A stretch of DNA of 32,479 bases from Zoogloea sp. (GCF_017302315.1 NZ_JAFLDT010000048.1:1-32479), one strand, 5' to 3'; positions 1 to 8,599 are shown, counted from the first letter of the stretch. Program-made: numbers and translations. The notes: generated from the sequence alone by a model not told the origin.

Positions 1-388
1 CGGCCTCGTCGAGCCACTCGGCGGGCAGGCTGCCGGCGCCGGCTAGGATTCGGTCGGGGCCATCCTGGGCCATCTCGCGCATCAGCCAGGCGGCGTCGAT
101 GGTCCTCTCAATGGTGTCGCTCGACTGGGCTGCACGGACGGGGAGCGGGCGGTTCGCCACGTAGAAGCCCGAGCCCCGGCGGGATTGCAGGTGCCCAAGG
201 GCAACCAGTCGGTCGTAGGCCTCGACCACCGTAAAACGGGATACGCCGTACTGTTCGGCGAATTGCCGGATGGGCGGCAATCGTGCTCCCGGGCGCAGGA
301 TACGGTCGTCGATGCGCGTGCGGATGGCGGTGACGATCTGGTCCACCAAGGGGGTCGGACTGTCGGCGGAGAGGACGATCTGCAGCAT
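1..388 (-). CDS. MocR/GntR-family transcriptional regulator, N-terminal part only
   Basis: The reading frame starts at the ATG whose complement is at 386-388 and runs off the left edge, so only about 129 residues are present. They form a GntR-type winged helix: a start resembling LSADSPTPLVDQI, then PIRQFAEQYGVSRFTVVEAY as the helix-turn-helix, then a wing with SRRGSGFYV. In the family this domain at the N-terminus, followed by an interdomain linker, usually precedes a fold-type I PLP-dependent aminotransferase domain (MocR/PdxR group). That second domain would lie outside the window, so it is inferred and not seen. The alternative is a GntR regulator with another effector domain. The gene diverges from the small exported protein at 540, and the 151 bp between them would hold both promoters; no convincing -35/-10 pair was found there. 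Confidence 0.8.
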   Translation of the reverse strand, partial: MLQIVLSADSPTPLVDQIVTAIRTRIDDRILRPGARLPPIRQFAEQYGVSRFTVVEAYDRLVALGHLQSRRGSGFYVANRPLPVRAAQSSDTIERTIDAAWLMREMAQDGPDRILAGAGSLPAEWLDEA

Positions 389-539
389 GGGGTGCTCTGG
401 TGTATTGGTCGGGGGGCCGGGCCAATCGGGTTGAGGTGGCCGGTACGGAAGAATGCTTTGTCTGATAAGTGTATATGTGTAGGTGTGGAATTGTCCGCTA
501 CTGTCAGGTCTCGTCAAGTTGCCCGCGGGGAGTTCCGTC

Positions 540-992
540 ATGTTCCGATACCTCTGTCATTGCCTTTTCGTGCTTGTGCCGGGCCTGACTGCCGGTGCTG
601 TCTTGGCGGCGGATGTCTTGCTTGAGGTGCCTGATCTGAAGTGGGTGCTCGTCACCCAGGCAGAGGGCCGTGCGGTGCAGGTGCTCGATCTGAGTCGCGG
701 AGTGACACCCCTGGCGACCCTTCGCACGGCGGGACGCGGGCGAGTGCTGGCGGTGCACCTGCAGCGGGAGGGGCGGCACGTATGGGTATTGGGGGAGCGT
801 GGGCTGGACGTGCACGATGCCTATAGTGGCCGCCTCGTGGAGCGCTGGCGCATGCCTGAAGGCGTCCGTCCGGAGGGCTTGCAGGCCCCAACGGGGGGGC
901 GGCCATTGGTGACGAGCGGCAATCGGCGATACGAGGCGCTTCTGGGGGCGGCTTTCCTGGTGCCTGCCGGGACACGGGTCAGTCTGCGTTGA
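540..992 (+). CDS. small exported protein of unknown function, two propeller-like strands units
   Basis: This is a 150-residue protein that I do not recognise. It starts at ATG 540, preceded by a GGGGAG ribosome site. An upstream in-frame start at 483 would bury the signal peptide. Residues 1-23 are a clear Sec signal peptide ending in AVLA before AD. The mature part contains segments such as VQVLDLSRG, HVWVLGERGLDVHD and SGRLVERWRMPEG. These resemble the short strand-rich units of YVTN/WD-type beta-propellers, but there are only about two, too few for a full propeller. It ends abruptly at SLR, so it could be a short stand-alone protein or the remnant of a longer one. It diverges from the MocR gene, and MocR genes often act on a divergent neighbour, but a functional link is not shown. 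Confidence 0.6.
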   Translation: MFRYLCHCLFVLVPGLTAGAVLAADVLLEVPDLKWVLVTQAEGRAVQVLDLSRGVTPLATLRTAGRGRVLAVHLQREGRHVWVLGERGLDVHDAYSGRLVERWRMPEGVRPEGLQAPTGGRPLVTSGNRRYEALLGAAFLVPAGTRVSLR

Positions 993-1148
993 GCGCCTGC
1001 GCGGCCCGATTTCTTCGCTGCGATGCGCGTCGGACCATCTCATGGTTGAGCTTGTCCGGGCGAACTCGAAATACCCAGCAGGATTTCTTCGCAAGCGCAG
1101 GGTGCTTGTGGCGGCCAGTCTGCCGGTAAAAAAGTTTTCGGGGATGGG

Positions 1149-1177
1149 TTTACATCGGGCAAACCATTTACTAAATT
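1149..1177 (+). promoter_or_regulatory. sigma-70 promoter of the efflux operon
   Basis: TTTACA at 1149-1154 and TAAATT at 1172-1177 are separated by exactly 17 bp, a near-consensus -35/-10 pair. It lies 35 bp before the TetR start codon and drives the tetR-adaptor-RND operon. Confidence 0.7.
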
Positions 1178-1195
1178 ACTGACCAGTCAGTTATT
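1174..1195 (+). promoter_or_regulatory. palindromic operator for the TetR repressor
   Basis: ACTGAC at 1178-1183 and GTCAGT at 1186-1191 form a perfect dyad around a CA centre. The symmetry continues, after one mismatch, through AAT at 1174-1176 and ATT at 1193-1195. The site overlaps the -10 box and the probable transcription start. A bound TetR dimer would therefore block the promoter, which gives negative autoregulation of the whole efflux operon. Binding is inferred from position and symmetry. Confidence 0.7.
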
Positions 1196-1211
1196 AGTGT
1201 GGTGAGCCACC

Positions 1212-1862
1212 ATGAGTCCCCTCGAAGTCGTTCGTCGTCAGCGTCGCAAGGAGGCCCGCCCGGCCGAGCTTGCCGCCGCAGCCCTGTCCTTGTTCATCGA
1301 GAAGGGGTTTGCCGCTACCCGTCTGGACGAGGTGGCGGCCCGCGCCGGGGTCTCCAAGGGCACGCTCTACCTCTACTTCGACAGCAAGGATGCGCTTTTC
1401 AAGGCCGTGATTGAAGAGGGCGTGGTCCCGCTCTTCGAGGAGTTCGAGGCCAAGCTGGAAACCCTGCAGGACGACCCCGAACGACTGCTGCGGGAGATCC
1501 TGCAGGGCTGGTGGGACAAGGTGGGGTCCACCGACCTCGGGGGGATCTGCAAGCTGATGATCTCCGAGGCTGGCAACTTCCCCGAGGTGGCCCGCTATCA
1601 CCACGATGCGGTGATCGTGCGCTGGATGGCCCTGCTCGGCAGAGCTTACGCAATCGGCGTCGAGCGTGGCGTGTTTCGAGACATGGATGTGGAGACGGTG
1701 CGCCAGTTGGTGTTCTTTCCCTTGCTGATGCAGGCCGTCTGGAAGAACTCCATGTCCTGCTGCGACGAGACCCGCAGTCTTCCCGACAGCTATTTCCCGA
1801 CTTATTTCGAAATGATCTTTCGCGGCCTGCGGGCTGCCCCTGTGCAGGAGTCACGCCCATGA
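1212..1862 (+). CDS. TetR/AcrR-family repressor of the efflux operon
   Basis: This 216-residue protein has the normal TetR length. The N-terminal DNA-binding domain covers about residues 15-65, with the helix-turn-helix around residues 37-57 (LDEVAARAGVSKGTLYLYF) followed by SKDALF, which is typical of the family. The C-terminal two thirds should bind the inducing ligand and dimerise. The start is ATG 1212 with GGTGAG five bases upstream. The stop overlaps the start of the next gene (ATGA at 1859-1862), so translation is probably coupled. The palindrome over the promoter just upstream is the expected operator. In families of this layout, loss of the repressor or binding of a toxic compound raises pump expression. 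The substrate cannot be read from the sequence. Confidence 0.92.
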   Translation: MSPLEVVRRQRRKEARPAELAAAALSLFIEKGFAATRLDEVAARAGVSKGTLYLYFDSKDALFKAVIEEGVVPLFEEFEAKLETLQDDPERLLREILQGWWDKVGSTDLGGICKLMISEAGNFPEVARYHHDAVIVRWMALLGRAYAIGVERGVFRDMDVETVRQLVFFPLLMQAVWKNSMSCCDETRSLPDSYFPTYFEMIFRGLRAAPVQESRP

Positions 1863-2962
1863 ATCGCCCCTTGCTTGCCAGCGTTCTCGTCGTGGCCGTG
1901 CTGGCCGCTTGTTCGAAACCCGAGCCGGTGGCCGAGCCTCCCCGCCCGGTGGTGGTCCATACCCTGGCTTTGGCTCCGGTCGCGGCGGGTGCCCTGTATG
2001 CGGGTGAGGTGCGGGCCCGCTATGAGTCGGACCTTGCCTTCCGCATCGGCGGCAAGGTTGTCGAGCGGCGGGTGGACGTGGGGGCGGTGGTCAAGCCGGG
2101 GCAGGTCCTGGCGCGGCTTGACCCGACCGATGCGGGGCTCAATGCCGAGGCCTCCCGGGCCCAGCTGGCGGCGGCGCAGAACGAATATGCCTTTGCGAAG
2201 GCCGAGGTCGAACGTTACCGGGATCTGGTGGGCAAGAACTTCGTCAGCCGCAGTGTGCTGGATGCCAAGGAATCGGCGTTCAAGTCGGCGTCGGCGCGGG
2301 TCGAGCAGGCCCGGGCCCAGGCCTCGGTGGCCGGCAACCAGAAGGACTACACCACCCTGACGGCCGATCAGCCCGGGGTGATCACGGCGGTGGCGGCCGA
2401 AGTCGGGCAGGTGGTGAAGGACTCCGCCCCGGTGATGCATCTTGCCCGGGACGGCGAGCGGGAAGTGCTGATAGCCGTGCCGGAGAGTCGTGTGGCCGAT
2501 CTGCGCAAGGCCGGCTCGGTGGAGGTGCGCCTATGGTCGGCGCCCAACGTGGCGCTCAGGGGGCGAGTGCGGGAGATCGCGCCCAGTGCCGATGCCGCGA
2601 CCCGGACCTACGCGGTGCGGGTGACGATACTTGACACCAGCCCGGCAGTGCAGCTGGGCATGACGGCCAACGTCATCCTGCCCGATGCCGCGGCGGCGAC
2701 CGGCGCTCTGCTGGTGCCGGCCAGCGCCGTGTTCGAGCACCAGGGCGGCAGCGCCGTGTGGGTGCTGGTGGCGGAGGGCGATCTGCTCAAGCCGCTGTTG
2801 CGTCCGGTAAAGGTGCGTCAGTTCCGCGAAGACGGGGTGTTGATTGCCGATGGCTTGAAGCCGGGTGAGCGGATCGCCGCCGCCGGTGTGCACAAGATCG
2901 TTGCCGGACAGCCCCTGCGTGCCATGGCGGCGGGTGTACCGGCGGCCGGGGGGCAGGGGTGA
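1859..2962 (+). CDS. RND efflux periplasmic adaptor, lipoprotein (membrane fusion protein)
   Basis: This is a 367-residue adaptor of the AcrA/MexA (HlyD) family. It would join the inner-membrane RND pump to an outer-membrane channel in the periplasm. The N-terminus is a lipoprotein signal, with LAAC placing the lipidated cysteine at residue 18. Next come a biotinyl-lipoyl half (DLAFRIGGKVVERRVDVGAVVKPG), a helical hairpin rich in Ala and Gln, the second lipoyl half (QPGVITAVAAEVGQVV) and beta-barrel and membrane-proximal domains. The start codon overlaps the tetR stop (ATGA). Its own stop overlaps the RND start, so the three genes form one tight transcription unit. An in-frame extension reaching back to 1511 lies inside tetR and is not the real start. 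Confidence 0.93.
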   Translation: MNRPLLASVLVVAVLAACSKPEPVAEPPRPVVVHTLALAPVAAGALYAGEVRARYESDLAFRIGGKVVERRVDVGAVVKPGQVLARLDPTDAGLNAEASRAQLAAAQNEYAFAKAEVERYRDLVGKNFVSRSVLDAKESAFKSASARVEQARAQASVAGNQKDYTTLTADQPGVITAVAAEVGQVVKDSAPVMHLARDGEREVLIAVPESRVADLRKAGSVEVRLWSAPNVALRGRVREIAPSADAATRTYAVRVTILDTSPAVQLGMTANVILPDAAAATGALLVPASAVFEHQGGSAVWVLVAEGDLLKPLLRPVKVRQFREDGVLIADGLKPGERIAAAGVHKIVAGQPLRAMAAGVPAAGGQG

Positions 2963-5900
2963 TGCGCTTCAACCTCTCCGAATGGGCCTTGCGCCACCAG
3001 CCCCTCGTCCGTTACCTGATCGTGGCCCTCGCCCTGGTGGGGGTGCTGTCCTACCAGAAGCTCGGCCAGTCGGAGGATCCGCCCTTCACCTTCAAAGTGA
3101 TGGTGGTGCGTACGGACTGGCCCGGCGCCTCGGCCCGGGAGGTGGAAGAGCAACTCACCGACCGCATCGAGAAAAAGCTGCAGGAAGTGCCCTATGTGGA
3201 CACCATCCGCAGCTATTCGCGCCCCGGCGAGTCGGTGGTGCTTTTTGTCGCCAAGGATTCGACCCCGGCCCGGGAAGTGCCGGAGGTCTTCTATCAGGTA
3301 CGCAAGAAGATCGGCGACATCAAGGGCACCCTGCCCGGCAGCATCCGGGGACCGTACTTCAACGATGAGTTCGGCGATGTTTTCGGCAACATCTACGCCC
3401 TGACGGGTGATGGATTCAACTATGCGCAGCTGAAGGCCGAGAGCGACCGCATCCGTGCCGAGCTGCTGCGGGTGCCCGGCGTGGCCAAGGTGGACCTGAT
3501 CGGTGAGCAGGAACAACGCATCTACGTGGAGTTGTCCAACACCAAGCTGGCGACCCTGGGGCTGGACGTGCAGACGGTCACCGACGCCCTGGCACGTCAG
3601 AATGCGGTGGCGCCCGGCGGGTACTTCGAGACCCGGGACGAGCGCATCTACCTGCGGCCCAGCGGGGCCTACGATACGGTGGAGGCGATCCGCGAGACGC
3701 GCATCCGGGCCGGTGGCCGGGAGTTCCGCATCGGCGACATCGCCACCGTGGCCCGCGGTTTCGTGGAGCCTCCCGCCCCACGCTTCCGCTTCCGCGGGCA
3801 GGACGCCCTGGGCCTGGGCGTGTCCATGGCCAAGGGGGGCGACATCATCGCCCTCGGCCGCGACCTCAAGAGCACCGCGGCGGGCATCCAGGCACGCTTG
3901 CCGGTCGGCATGGATCTGGTGGAGGTAGCCAGCCAGCCCGCTGCCGTGCAGCGCTCCATCAGCGAATTTGTCCGCTCCCTGGCCGAGGCGGTGATCATCG
4001 TGCTGGTAGTGTGCTTCTTCTCCCTCGGCCTGCGCACGGGGCTGGTGGTGGCGCTGTCGATTCCCCTGGTGCTCGGGGTGACCTTCTTCGGCATGCGTCT
4101 GTTTGACGTGGGCCTGCACAAGATCTCCCTGGGCGCCTTGATTCTTGCCCTCGGGCTGCTGGTGGACGATGCCATCATTGCCGTCGAGATGATGCTGGTG
4201 AAGATGGAGCAGGGCTGGGAGCGGTCCAAGGCGGCAGCCTTTGCCTATACCAGCACCGCCGGGCCGATGCTCTCCGGCACCCTGATCACCGTGGCCGGTT
4301 TTCTGCCCATTGCCACGGCCCAGTCATCCACCGGCGAATACACGCGCTCGATCTTTCAGGTGAACGCCATTGCACTGCTGGCCTCGTGGCTGGCGGCGGT
4401 GGTGGTGGTGCCCTACCTGGGCTACGTGCTCCTGCCCGACCCCCGCGGGCCGAAGAAGCCGAGCTGGTTTTCCACCCGCTTTCCGCGCCTGGATGCCTTC
4501 AAGGATCGCATCGGGCTGGGCGACCCCCATGTGGAAGAGGGGGATGAGGATGCGGTGTTCCGCACCCCGTTCTATAACCGCTTCCGCAAGTTGGTGGATG
4601 CCTGCGTGCGGCGGCGCTGGCTGGTGATCGGCAGCACACTGGGGATCTTCGTCACTGCCATGGCGGGCTTCGGTGCGGTGCAGCAGCAGTTCTTCCCGAG
4701 TTCGACGCGACTTGAGCTGTTGATCGATCTGCGCCTGCCGGAAGGCTCCAGCCTGCGCGCCACCCAGGCGGAGGCGGAACGACTGGAAACCATCCTCAAC
4801 AAAGAGGAGGGCATCTCCAATTACGTGGCCTACGTGGGTACCGGCAGCCCGCGCTTCTACCTGCCCCTGGACCAGCAACTGCCCGCCGCCAATTTTGCTC
4901 AGTTCGTGATCCTCACCGAGAGCGTGACCGCCCGGGAGGCCCTGCGCGAGCGCATGATCGCCCTCTTCAAGCAGGACTTCCCCAATCTGCGGGCCAGCAT
5001 CAATCGCCTGGAGAACGGCCCGCCGGTGGGCTTCCCGGTGCAGTTCCGGATCAGCGGCCCGGACATCCCCACGGTGCGCCGGCATGCCGAAGAGATTGCG
5101 GGTGTGATGCGCGGCAACCCCCACCTGTCGGATGTGCAGATGGACTGGAACGAGCAGTCCAAGGTGCTCAAGGTGGAGGTGGATCAGCACAAGGCTCGCC
5201 TGCTGGGCCTGACCACCCAAGACGTGGCGAACTTCCTCAATACCTCCCTGCGCGGTCTGGCGGCCACCAGTTACCGGGAAGGCATCGAATCCATCGACGT
5301 GGTGCTGCGGGCCGATGCCGTGGAGCGGGACAAACTGTCGCTGATCAGCGAGCTGTCCATCCCCACCCGGGCCGGCAAGTCGGTGCCCCTCGGTCAGGTG
5401 GCCAGCGTGAGCTATGCGTTCGAGCATGGTCTGGTGTGGCGTCGCAACCGGGAGCCGAGCATCTCGGTGCGTGGTCAGATCTACGATGGCCGCATCCAGG
5501 CGCCGACCGTCACGGCCCAGGTTCTACCCTTGCTGGAGCCAATCCGGGCCCGTCTGCCGGCCGGCTACCGCATCGAAACCGGGGGGGCTGTGGAGGAGAG
5601 TGCCAAGGGGCAGAGTTCGGTGAACGCCGGCTTTCCCTTGTTCTTTGCCGTGGTGCTGACCGTGCTGATGGTGCAGCTGGGGAGTTTCTCGCGTACCACC
5701 ATGGTGGTGCTCACGGCGCCTCTGGGGCTCATCGGGGTGGTGCTCTTCCTGTTGCTCTTCAACAAGCCCTTCGGCTTCGTGGCCATGCTCGGCACCATTG
5801 CGCTGTTCGGCATGATCATGCGCAATTCGGTGATCCTCGTGGATCAGATCGAACAGGACGTGGAGCGAGGTCTCAGCGTGTGGGATGCCATTGTCGAATC

Positions 5901-6141
5901 CGCCGTACGTCGACTGCGCCCCATTGCCCTGACTGCGGCAGCGGCTGTGCTCGCGATGATTCCCCTGACCCGCAGTGCGTTCTTTGGGCCCATGGCGGTA
6001 GCCATCATGGGCGGGCTGATCGTGGCGACCCTGCTGACCCTGTTGTTTGTGCCCGCCCTTTATGCCGCCTGGTACCGGGTGCGGCGTGAACCGGACAGTA
6101 AGGACGACGTGAATGATCTAAGCCCCGCTCAAGTAAGCTAA
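2962..6141 (+). CDS. RND-family efflux permease (AcrB/MexB-type, HAE1-like)
   Basis: This 1059-residue inner-membrane, proton-driven pump has full family length. A first membrane helix lies near residues 15-33, followed by the first periplasmic porter domain (PGASAREVEEQLTDRIEKKL). Helices 2-6 lie around residues 340-490, with the second porter domain and helices 8-12 near the C-terminus. The proton-relay pair is present as Asp402-Asp403 in GLLVDDAIIAVE. The start is taken as ATG 2962, which shares one base with the adaptor stop; a GTG at 2959 would add one residue. No outer-membrane factor is encoded in this operon. The TolC-type gene at 7242 or a channel elsewhere must complete the complex. 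The adaptor-pump pair most resembles drug or solvent exporters, but the substrate is unknown. Confidence 0.94.
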   Translation: MRFNLSEWALRHQPLVRYLIVALALVGVLSYQKLGQSEDPPFTFKVMVVRTDWPGASAREVEEQLTDRIEKKLQEVPYVDTIRSYSRPGESVVLFVAKDSTPAREVPEVFYQVRKKIGDIKGTLPGSIRGPYFNDEFGDVFGNIYALTGDGFNYAQLKAESDRIRAELLRVPGVAKVDLIGEQEQRIYVELSNTKLATLGLDVQTVTDALARQNAVAPGGYFETRDERIYLRPSGAYDTVEAIRETRIRAGGREFRIGDIATVARGFVEPPAPRFRFRGQDALGLGVSMAKGGDIIALGRDLKSTAAGIQARLPVGMDLVEVASQPAAVQRSISEFVRSLAEAVIIVLVVCFFSLGLRTGLVVALSIPLVLGVTFFGMRLFDVGLHKISLGALILALGLLVDDAIIAVEMMLVKMEQGWERSKAAAFAYTSTAGPMLSGTLITVAGFLPIATAQSSTGEYTRSIFQVNAIALLASWLAAVVVVPYLGYVLLPDPRGPKKPSWFSTRFPRLDAFKDRIGLGDPHVEEGDEDAVFRTPFYNRFRKLVDACVRRRWLVIGSTLGIFVTAMAGFGAVQQQFFPSSTRLELLIDLRLPEGSSLRATQAEAERLETILNKEEGISNYVAYVGTGSPRFYLPLDQQLPAANFAQFVILTESVTAREALRERMIALFKQDFPNLRASINRLENGPPVGFPVQFRISGPDIPTVRRHAEEIAGVMRGNPHLSDVQMDWNEQSKVLKVEVDQHKARLLGLTTQDVANFLNTSLRGLAATSYREGIESIDVVLRADAVERDKLSLISELSIPTRAGKSVPLGQVASVSYAFEHGLVWRRNREPSISVRGQIYDGRIQAPTVTAQVLPLLEPIRARLPAGYRIETGGAVEESAKGQSSVNAGFPLFFAVVLTVLMVQLGSFSRTTMVVLTAPLGLIGVVLFLLLFNKPFGFVAMLGTIALFGMIMRNSVILVDQIEQDVERGLSVWDAIVESAVRRLRPIALTAAAAVLAMIPLTRSAFFGPMAVAIMGGLIVATLLTLLFVPALYAAWYRVRREPDSKDDVNDLSPAQVS

Positions 6142-6184
6142 AATTCGAAAGTTTTTGGCAATCGCTCAGGCATGCAGATCATCA

Positions 6185-6204
6185 ATATTAGCTTGTGCTA
6201 ATAT
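6185..6204. promoter_or_regulatory. inverted repeat upstream of the PCMT-like operon, candidate operator
   Basis: ATATTAGC (6185-6192) and GCTAATAT (6197-6204) form a perfect 8-bp dyad around TTGT. It lies 19 bp before the start codon of the methyltransferase gene, immediately upstream of the GGGAG ribosome site. The right arm contains a -10-like TAATAT, so the site may be a promoter-overlapping operator. A hairpin that masks translation is the other possibility. The binding factor is unknown. Confidence 0.45.
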
Positions 6205-6222
6205 ATATCCGGGAGTCACACA

Positions 6223-6876
6223 ATGAATTTCGAACAAGCACGGTACAACATGGTCGAGCAGCAGATCCGCCCCTGGGAGGTGCTGGATTTCGGGGTGCTC
6301 GACTTGCTGATGAGCATCCGCCGCGAGGAGTTCGTGCCGGAGGCCTACAAGTCCCTGGCCCTGTCCGAGGCCGAAATCCCCCTGGGCCATGGTGCCAGCA
6401 TGCTGGTGCCGGTCATCGAAGGGAAGATCCTGCAGGCCATCCAGGTGAAGCGTTCCGACAAGGTGCTTGAAGTGGGTGCAGGTTCCGGTTACTTCGCGGC
6501 CCTGATGGCTGCCAAGGCCGACTGGGTGCGTACCGTCGATATCGAACCGGCCATGGTCAACATGGCCCACGACAACCTCAAGCGCTACGGCGTTGAAAAC
6601 GTCATCGTCGAAGAAGGCGATGCCATCTGTGGCTGGCCCAGCAATGCGCCCTACGATCTGATAGTGGTGTCCGGTGGCGTGCCGCAGATTCCCGAATCCC
6701 TGCTGCAGCAGGTCAAGGTAGGGGGGCGCCTGTTTGCCTTCGTCGGTGACGAGCGTCTGATGACCGCCCAGCTGGTCACCTGCGTGGCCGACGGGCAGTA
6801 CCGTACCGAATCCCTTTTTGAAAATGCCGTGCCCATGATGCGCAATGCACCGCGCAAGAGTGAGTTCAGGTTCTGA
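6223..6876 (+). CDS. protein-L-isoaspartate O-methyltransferase-like SAM-dependent methyltransferase
   Basis: This 217-residue protein has the PCMT fold. The SAM-binding motif I is VLEVGAGSGYF (residues 81-91), and an acidic motif II follows (VRTVDIEP). The N-terminal half keeps the family layout (MVEQQIRPW, FVPEAYKSLALSEAEIPLG). The loop that holds the substrate-binding GQTISQP signature in true repair enzymes is replaced here by GHGASMLVP (residues 56-63). It may therefore not repair isoaspartyl residues and may act on another carboxyl group. It starts at ATG 6223 after GGGAG and is followed 12 bp later by a rhodanese gene and then a tolC-like gene. The same three-gene order is known from other proteobacteria, which suggests an envelope-related role, but the substrate is not known. 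Confidence 0.85.
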   Translation: MNFEQARYNMVEQQIRPWEVLDFGVLDLLMSIRREEFVPEAYKSLALSEAEIPLGHGASMLVPVIEGKILQAIQVKRSDKVLEVGAGSGYFAALMAAKADWVRTVDIEPAMVNMAHDNLKRYGVENVIVEEGDAICGWPSNAPYDLIVVSGGVPQIPESLLQQVKVGGRLFAFVGDERLMTAQLVTCVADGQYRTESLFENAVPMMRNAPRKSEFRF

Positions 6877-6888
6877 GCGACTGAGTCC

Positions 6889-7212
6889 ATGAAGCAGATC
6901 ACCCCCACGGAGCTGGCCGCCTGGCTCAAGGACGAGGGCCGCGCGGCCCCCGTCCTGCTCGATGTCCGCGAGCCCGTCGAGTTCGCGCATTGCGCCATTC
7001 CCGGTTCCATCCCCATGCCCATGGCCAGTGTGCCTGCGCGTGTGCAGGAGCTTGAGCCGGACGCCGAGATCGTGGTGATCTGCCATCACGGTGGGCGCAG
7101 CATGCAAGTGGCCATGTTCCTGGAGCGCCAGGGCTTCTCCAACTTGATCAATCTGGCCGGCGGGGTGGCCCAGTGGGCGGCCCAGGTGGATCCGTCCATG
7201 CCCCAGTACTGA
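6889..7212 (+). CDS. single-domain rhodanese (sulfurtransferase)
   Basis: This 107-residue cytosolic protein is one rhodanese domain. Conserved points are LLDVREPVEF near residues 23-32, the active-site loop CHHGGRS with catalytic Cys65, and GFSNLINLAGGVAQW near the end. Such proteins carry a persulfide on the cysteine and pass sulfur to acceptors, or act in redox and sulfur signalling. The gene follows the methyltransferase after 12 bp and is followed by the tolC-like gene, so it is co-transcribed. The donor, the acceptor and the reason for its link with an outer-membrane channel cannot be deduced from the sequence. Confidence 0.9.
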   Translation: MKQITPTELAAWLKDEGRAAPVLLDVREPVEFAHCAIPGSIPMPMASVPARVQELEPDAEIVVICHHGGRSMQVAMFLERQGFSNLINLAGGVAQWAAQVDPSMPQY

Positions 7213-7241
7213 TGTACCCGAATGAACGGACGGAGAACCTG

Positions 7242-8576
7242 ATGAGACGGATTGCGCGACCTGTGGCACTGGCAATCGCACTGGCGTTGGCCGCGGGCCT
7301 GACGGCAGCCCGTGCGGCGGCGGCAGACCTGGAGCAGGTCTATCGCGATGCGCTGGCCTACGACGCGGCCCTGGCCTCGGCCCGCGCCTCCCGCGAGGCC
7401 GGTCTCGAGAAGCTGCCCCAGGGGCGGGCGCTGCTGCTGCCTTCCCTGTCGGTGACAGGCAATACCACGTGGAACGATCTCACCCTGAAGCATCTCAATC
7501 CCGACGTTTCCCGGGGCTATAACAGCAATGGCTGGCAGGCCCAGCTAACCCAGCCCCTGTTCCGCTGGCAGAACTGGGTTCAATACAAGCAGGGGGAGCT
7601 GCAGTCCACGCTCGCCGAAGCCCAGTACCAGCTTGCCCGACAAGATCTGACCTTGCGCGCCGCCCAGGCCTATTTCGACGTGTTGGGCGCCCAGGACACC
7701 CTGGCCGCCGTCAGCGCCCTCTATGAAGCCAACACCCAGCAGCTGGCCTTGGCGAAGAAGAGTTTCGAAGTCGGCACTGTGACCATCACCGATGTGCACG
7801 AAGCCCAGTCCCGTGCCGATCTGTCTTCTGCCCAGGTGATTGCCGCCGAGAGCGATCTGGCGGTCAAGCGCCATGCGCTGCTGGTGCTCACCGGCAAGGA
7901 GCCCGATACCCTCAAGGGGCTGCGCAAGGGGGTGGCCCTCAGCCGCCCCGAGCCGGCCGACATCCAGGCGTGGGTGAGTGCCGCCGAGGGCAGCAACCTT
8001 TCGGTGCAGGCGGCCCAGATTGCCGGCGAGATCGCCGGCCGTGAAGTCGAGCGCAACCGGGCCGGGCATCTGCCCACCGTCGATGTGGTGGCCTCCTACG
8101 GCAACAGCGCCACGGCCAACGCCCTGGCCAACTTCATCAATACCGACATCCGCTCGGCCGTGGTCGCGCTGCAGGTAAACGTGCCCGTCTTCCAGGGCGG
8201 CGCCGTCAATTCCCGCGTGCGCGAGGCTGCGGCCCTGCGCGACAAGGCCTCGGCGGATCTCGACAACGCCCGCCGCAACTCGGCCCAGAATGCCCGGCAG
8301 GCCTACCTCGGCGTCACCAGTGGCTTGGCCCAAGTGAAGGCCTTCGAGGCAGCCCAGGTGTCTTCCGCCTCGGCCCTGGATGCCAACAAGCTGGGCTACG
8401 ACGTGGGGGTGCGCATCAACATCGACGTGCTCAACGCCCAGAGCCAGCTTTACGACACCCGCCAGAAACTGGCCAAGGCCCGCTACGACACCCTGATGGC
8501 CCAGCTCAAGCTCAAGGCCTCCGCCGGCACCCTGGGTGAGGACGACATCAAGGCGATCAACGGTCTGCTTGATTGA
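7242..8576 (+). CDS. TolC-family outer-membrane efflux/secretion channel
   Basis: This 444-residue outer-membrane factor has typical TolC length. The start is ATG 7242, with GGAGAA upstream; it gives a Sec signal peptide ending about residue 25 (TAARA). An earlier in-frame ATG at 7212 would put ten polar residues before it. The mature protein shows the duplicated TolC organisation: DLEQVYRDALAYDAALASAR, strand-rich LPSLSVTGNTTW, and long helices such as LTLRAAQAYFDVLGAQDTLA. A second half follows with PTVDVVASYGNS, VNVPVFQGGAVNSRV and the final helix. As a trimer it would form the periplasm-spanning tunnel. It can serve the RND pump at 2962, type I exporters, or both. It closes the methyltransferase-rhodanese operon and is followed by a strong terminator. 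Confidence 0.93.
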   Translation: MRRIARPVALAIALALAAGLTAARAAAADLEQVYRDALAYDAALASARASREAGLEKLPQGRALLLPSLSVTGNTTWNDLTLKHLNPDVSRGYNSNGWQAQLTQPLFRWQNWVQYKQGELQSTLAEAQYQLARQDLTLRAAQAYFDVLGAQDTLAAVSALYEANTQQLALAKKSFEVGTVTITDVHEAQSRADLSSAQVIAAESDLAVKRHALLVLTGKEPDTLKGLRKGVALSRPEPADIQAWVSAAEGSNLSVQAAQIAGEIAGREVERNRAGHLPTVDVVASYGNSATANALANFINTDIRSAVVALQVNVPVFQGGAVNSRVREAAALRDKASADLDNARRNSAQNARQAYLGVTSGLAQVKAFEAAQVSSASALDANKLGYDVGVRINIDVLNAQSQLYDTRQKLAKARYDTLMAQLKLKASAGTLGEDDIKAINGLLD

Positions 8577-8599
8577 GGCCGGATTCAAGTTAAGGTTAT

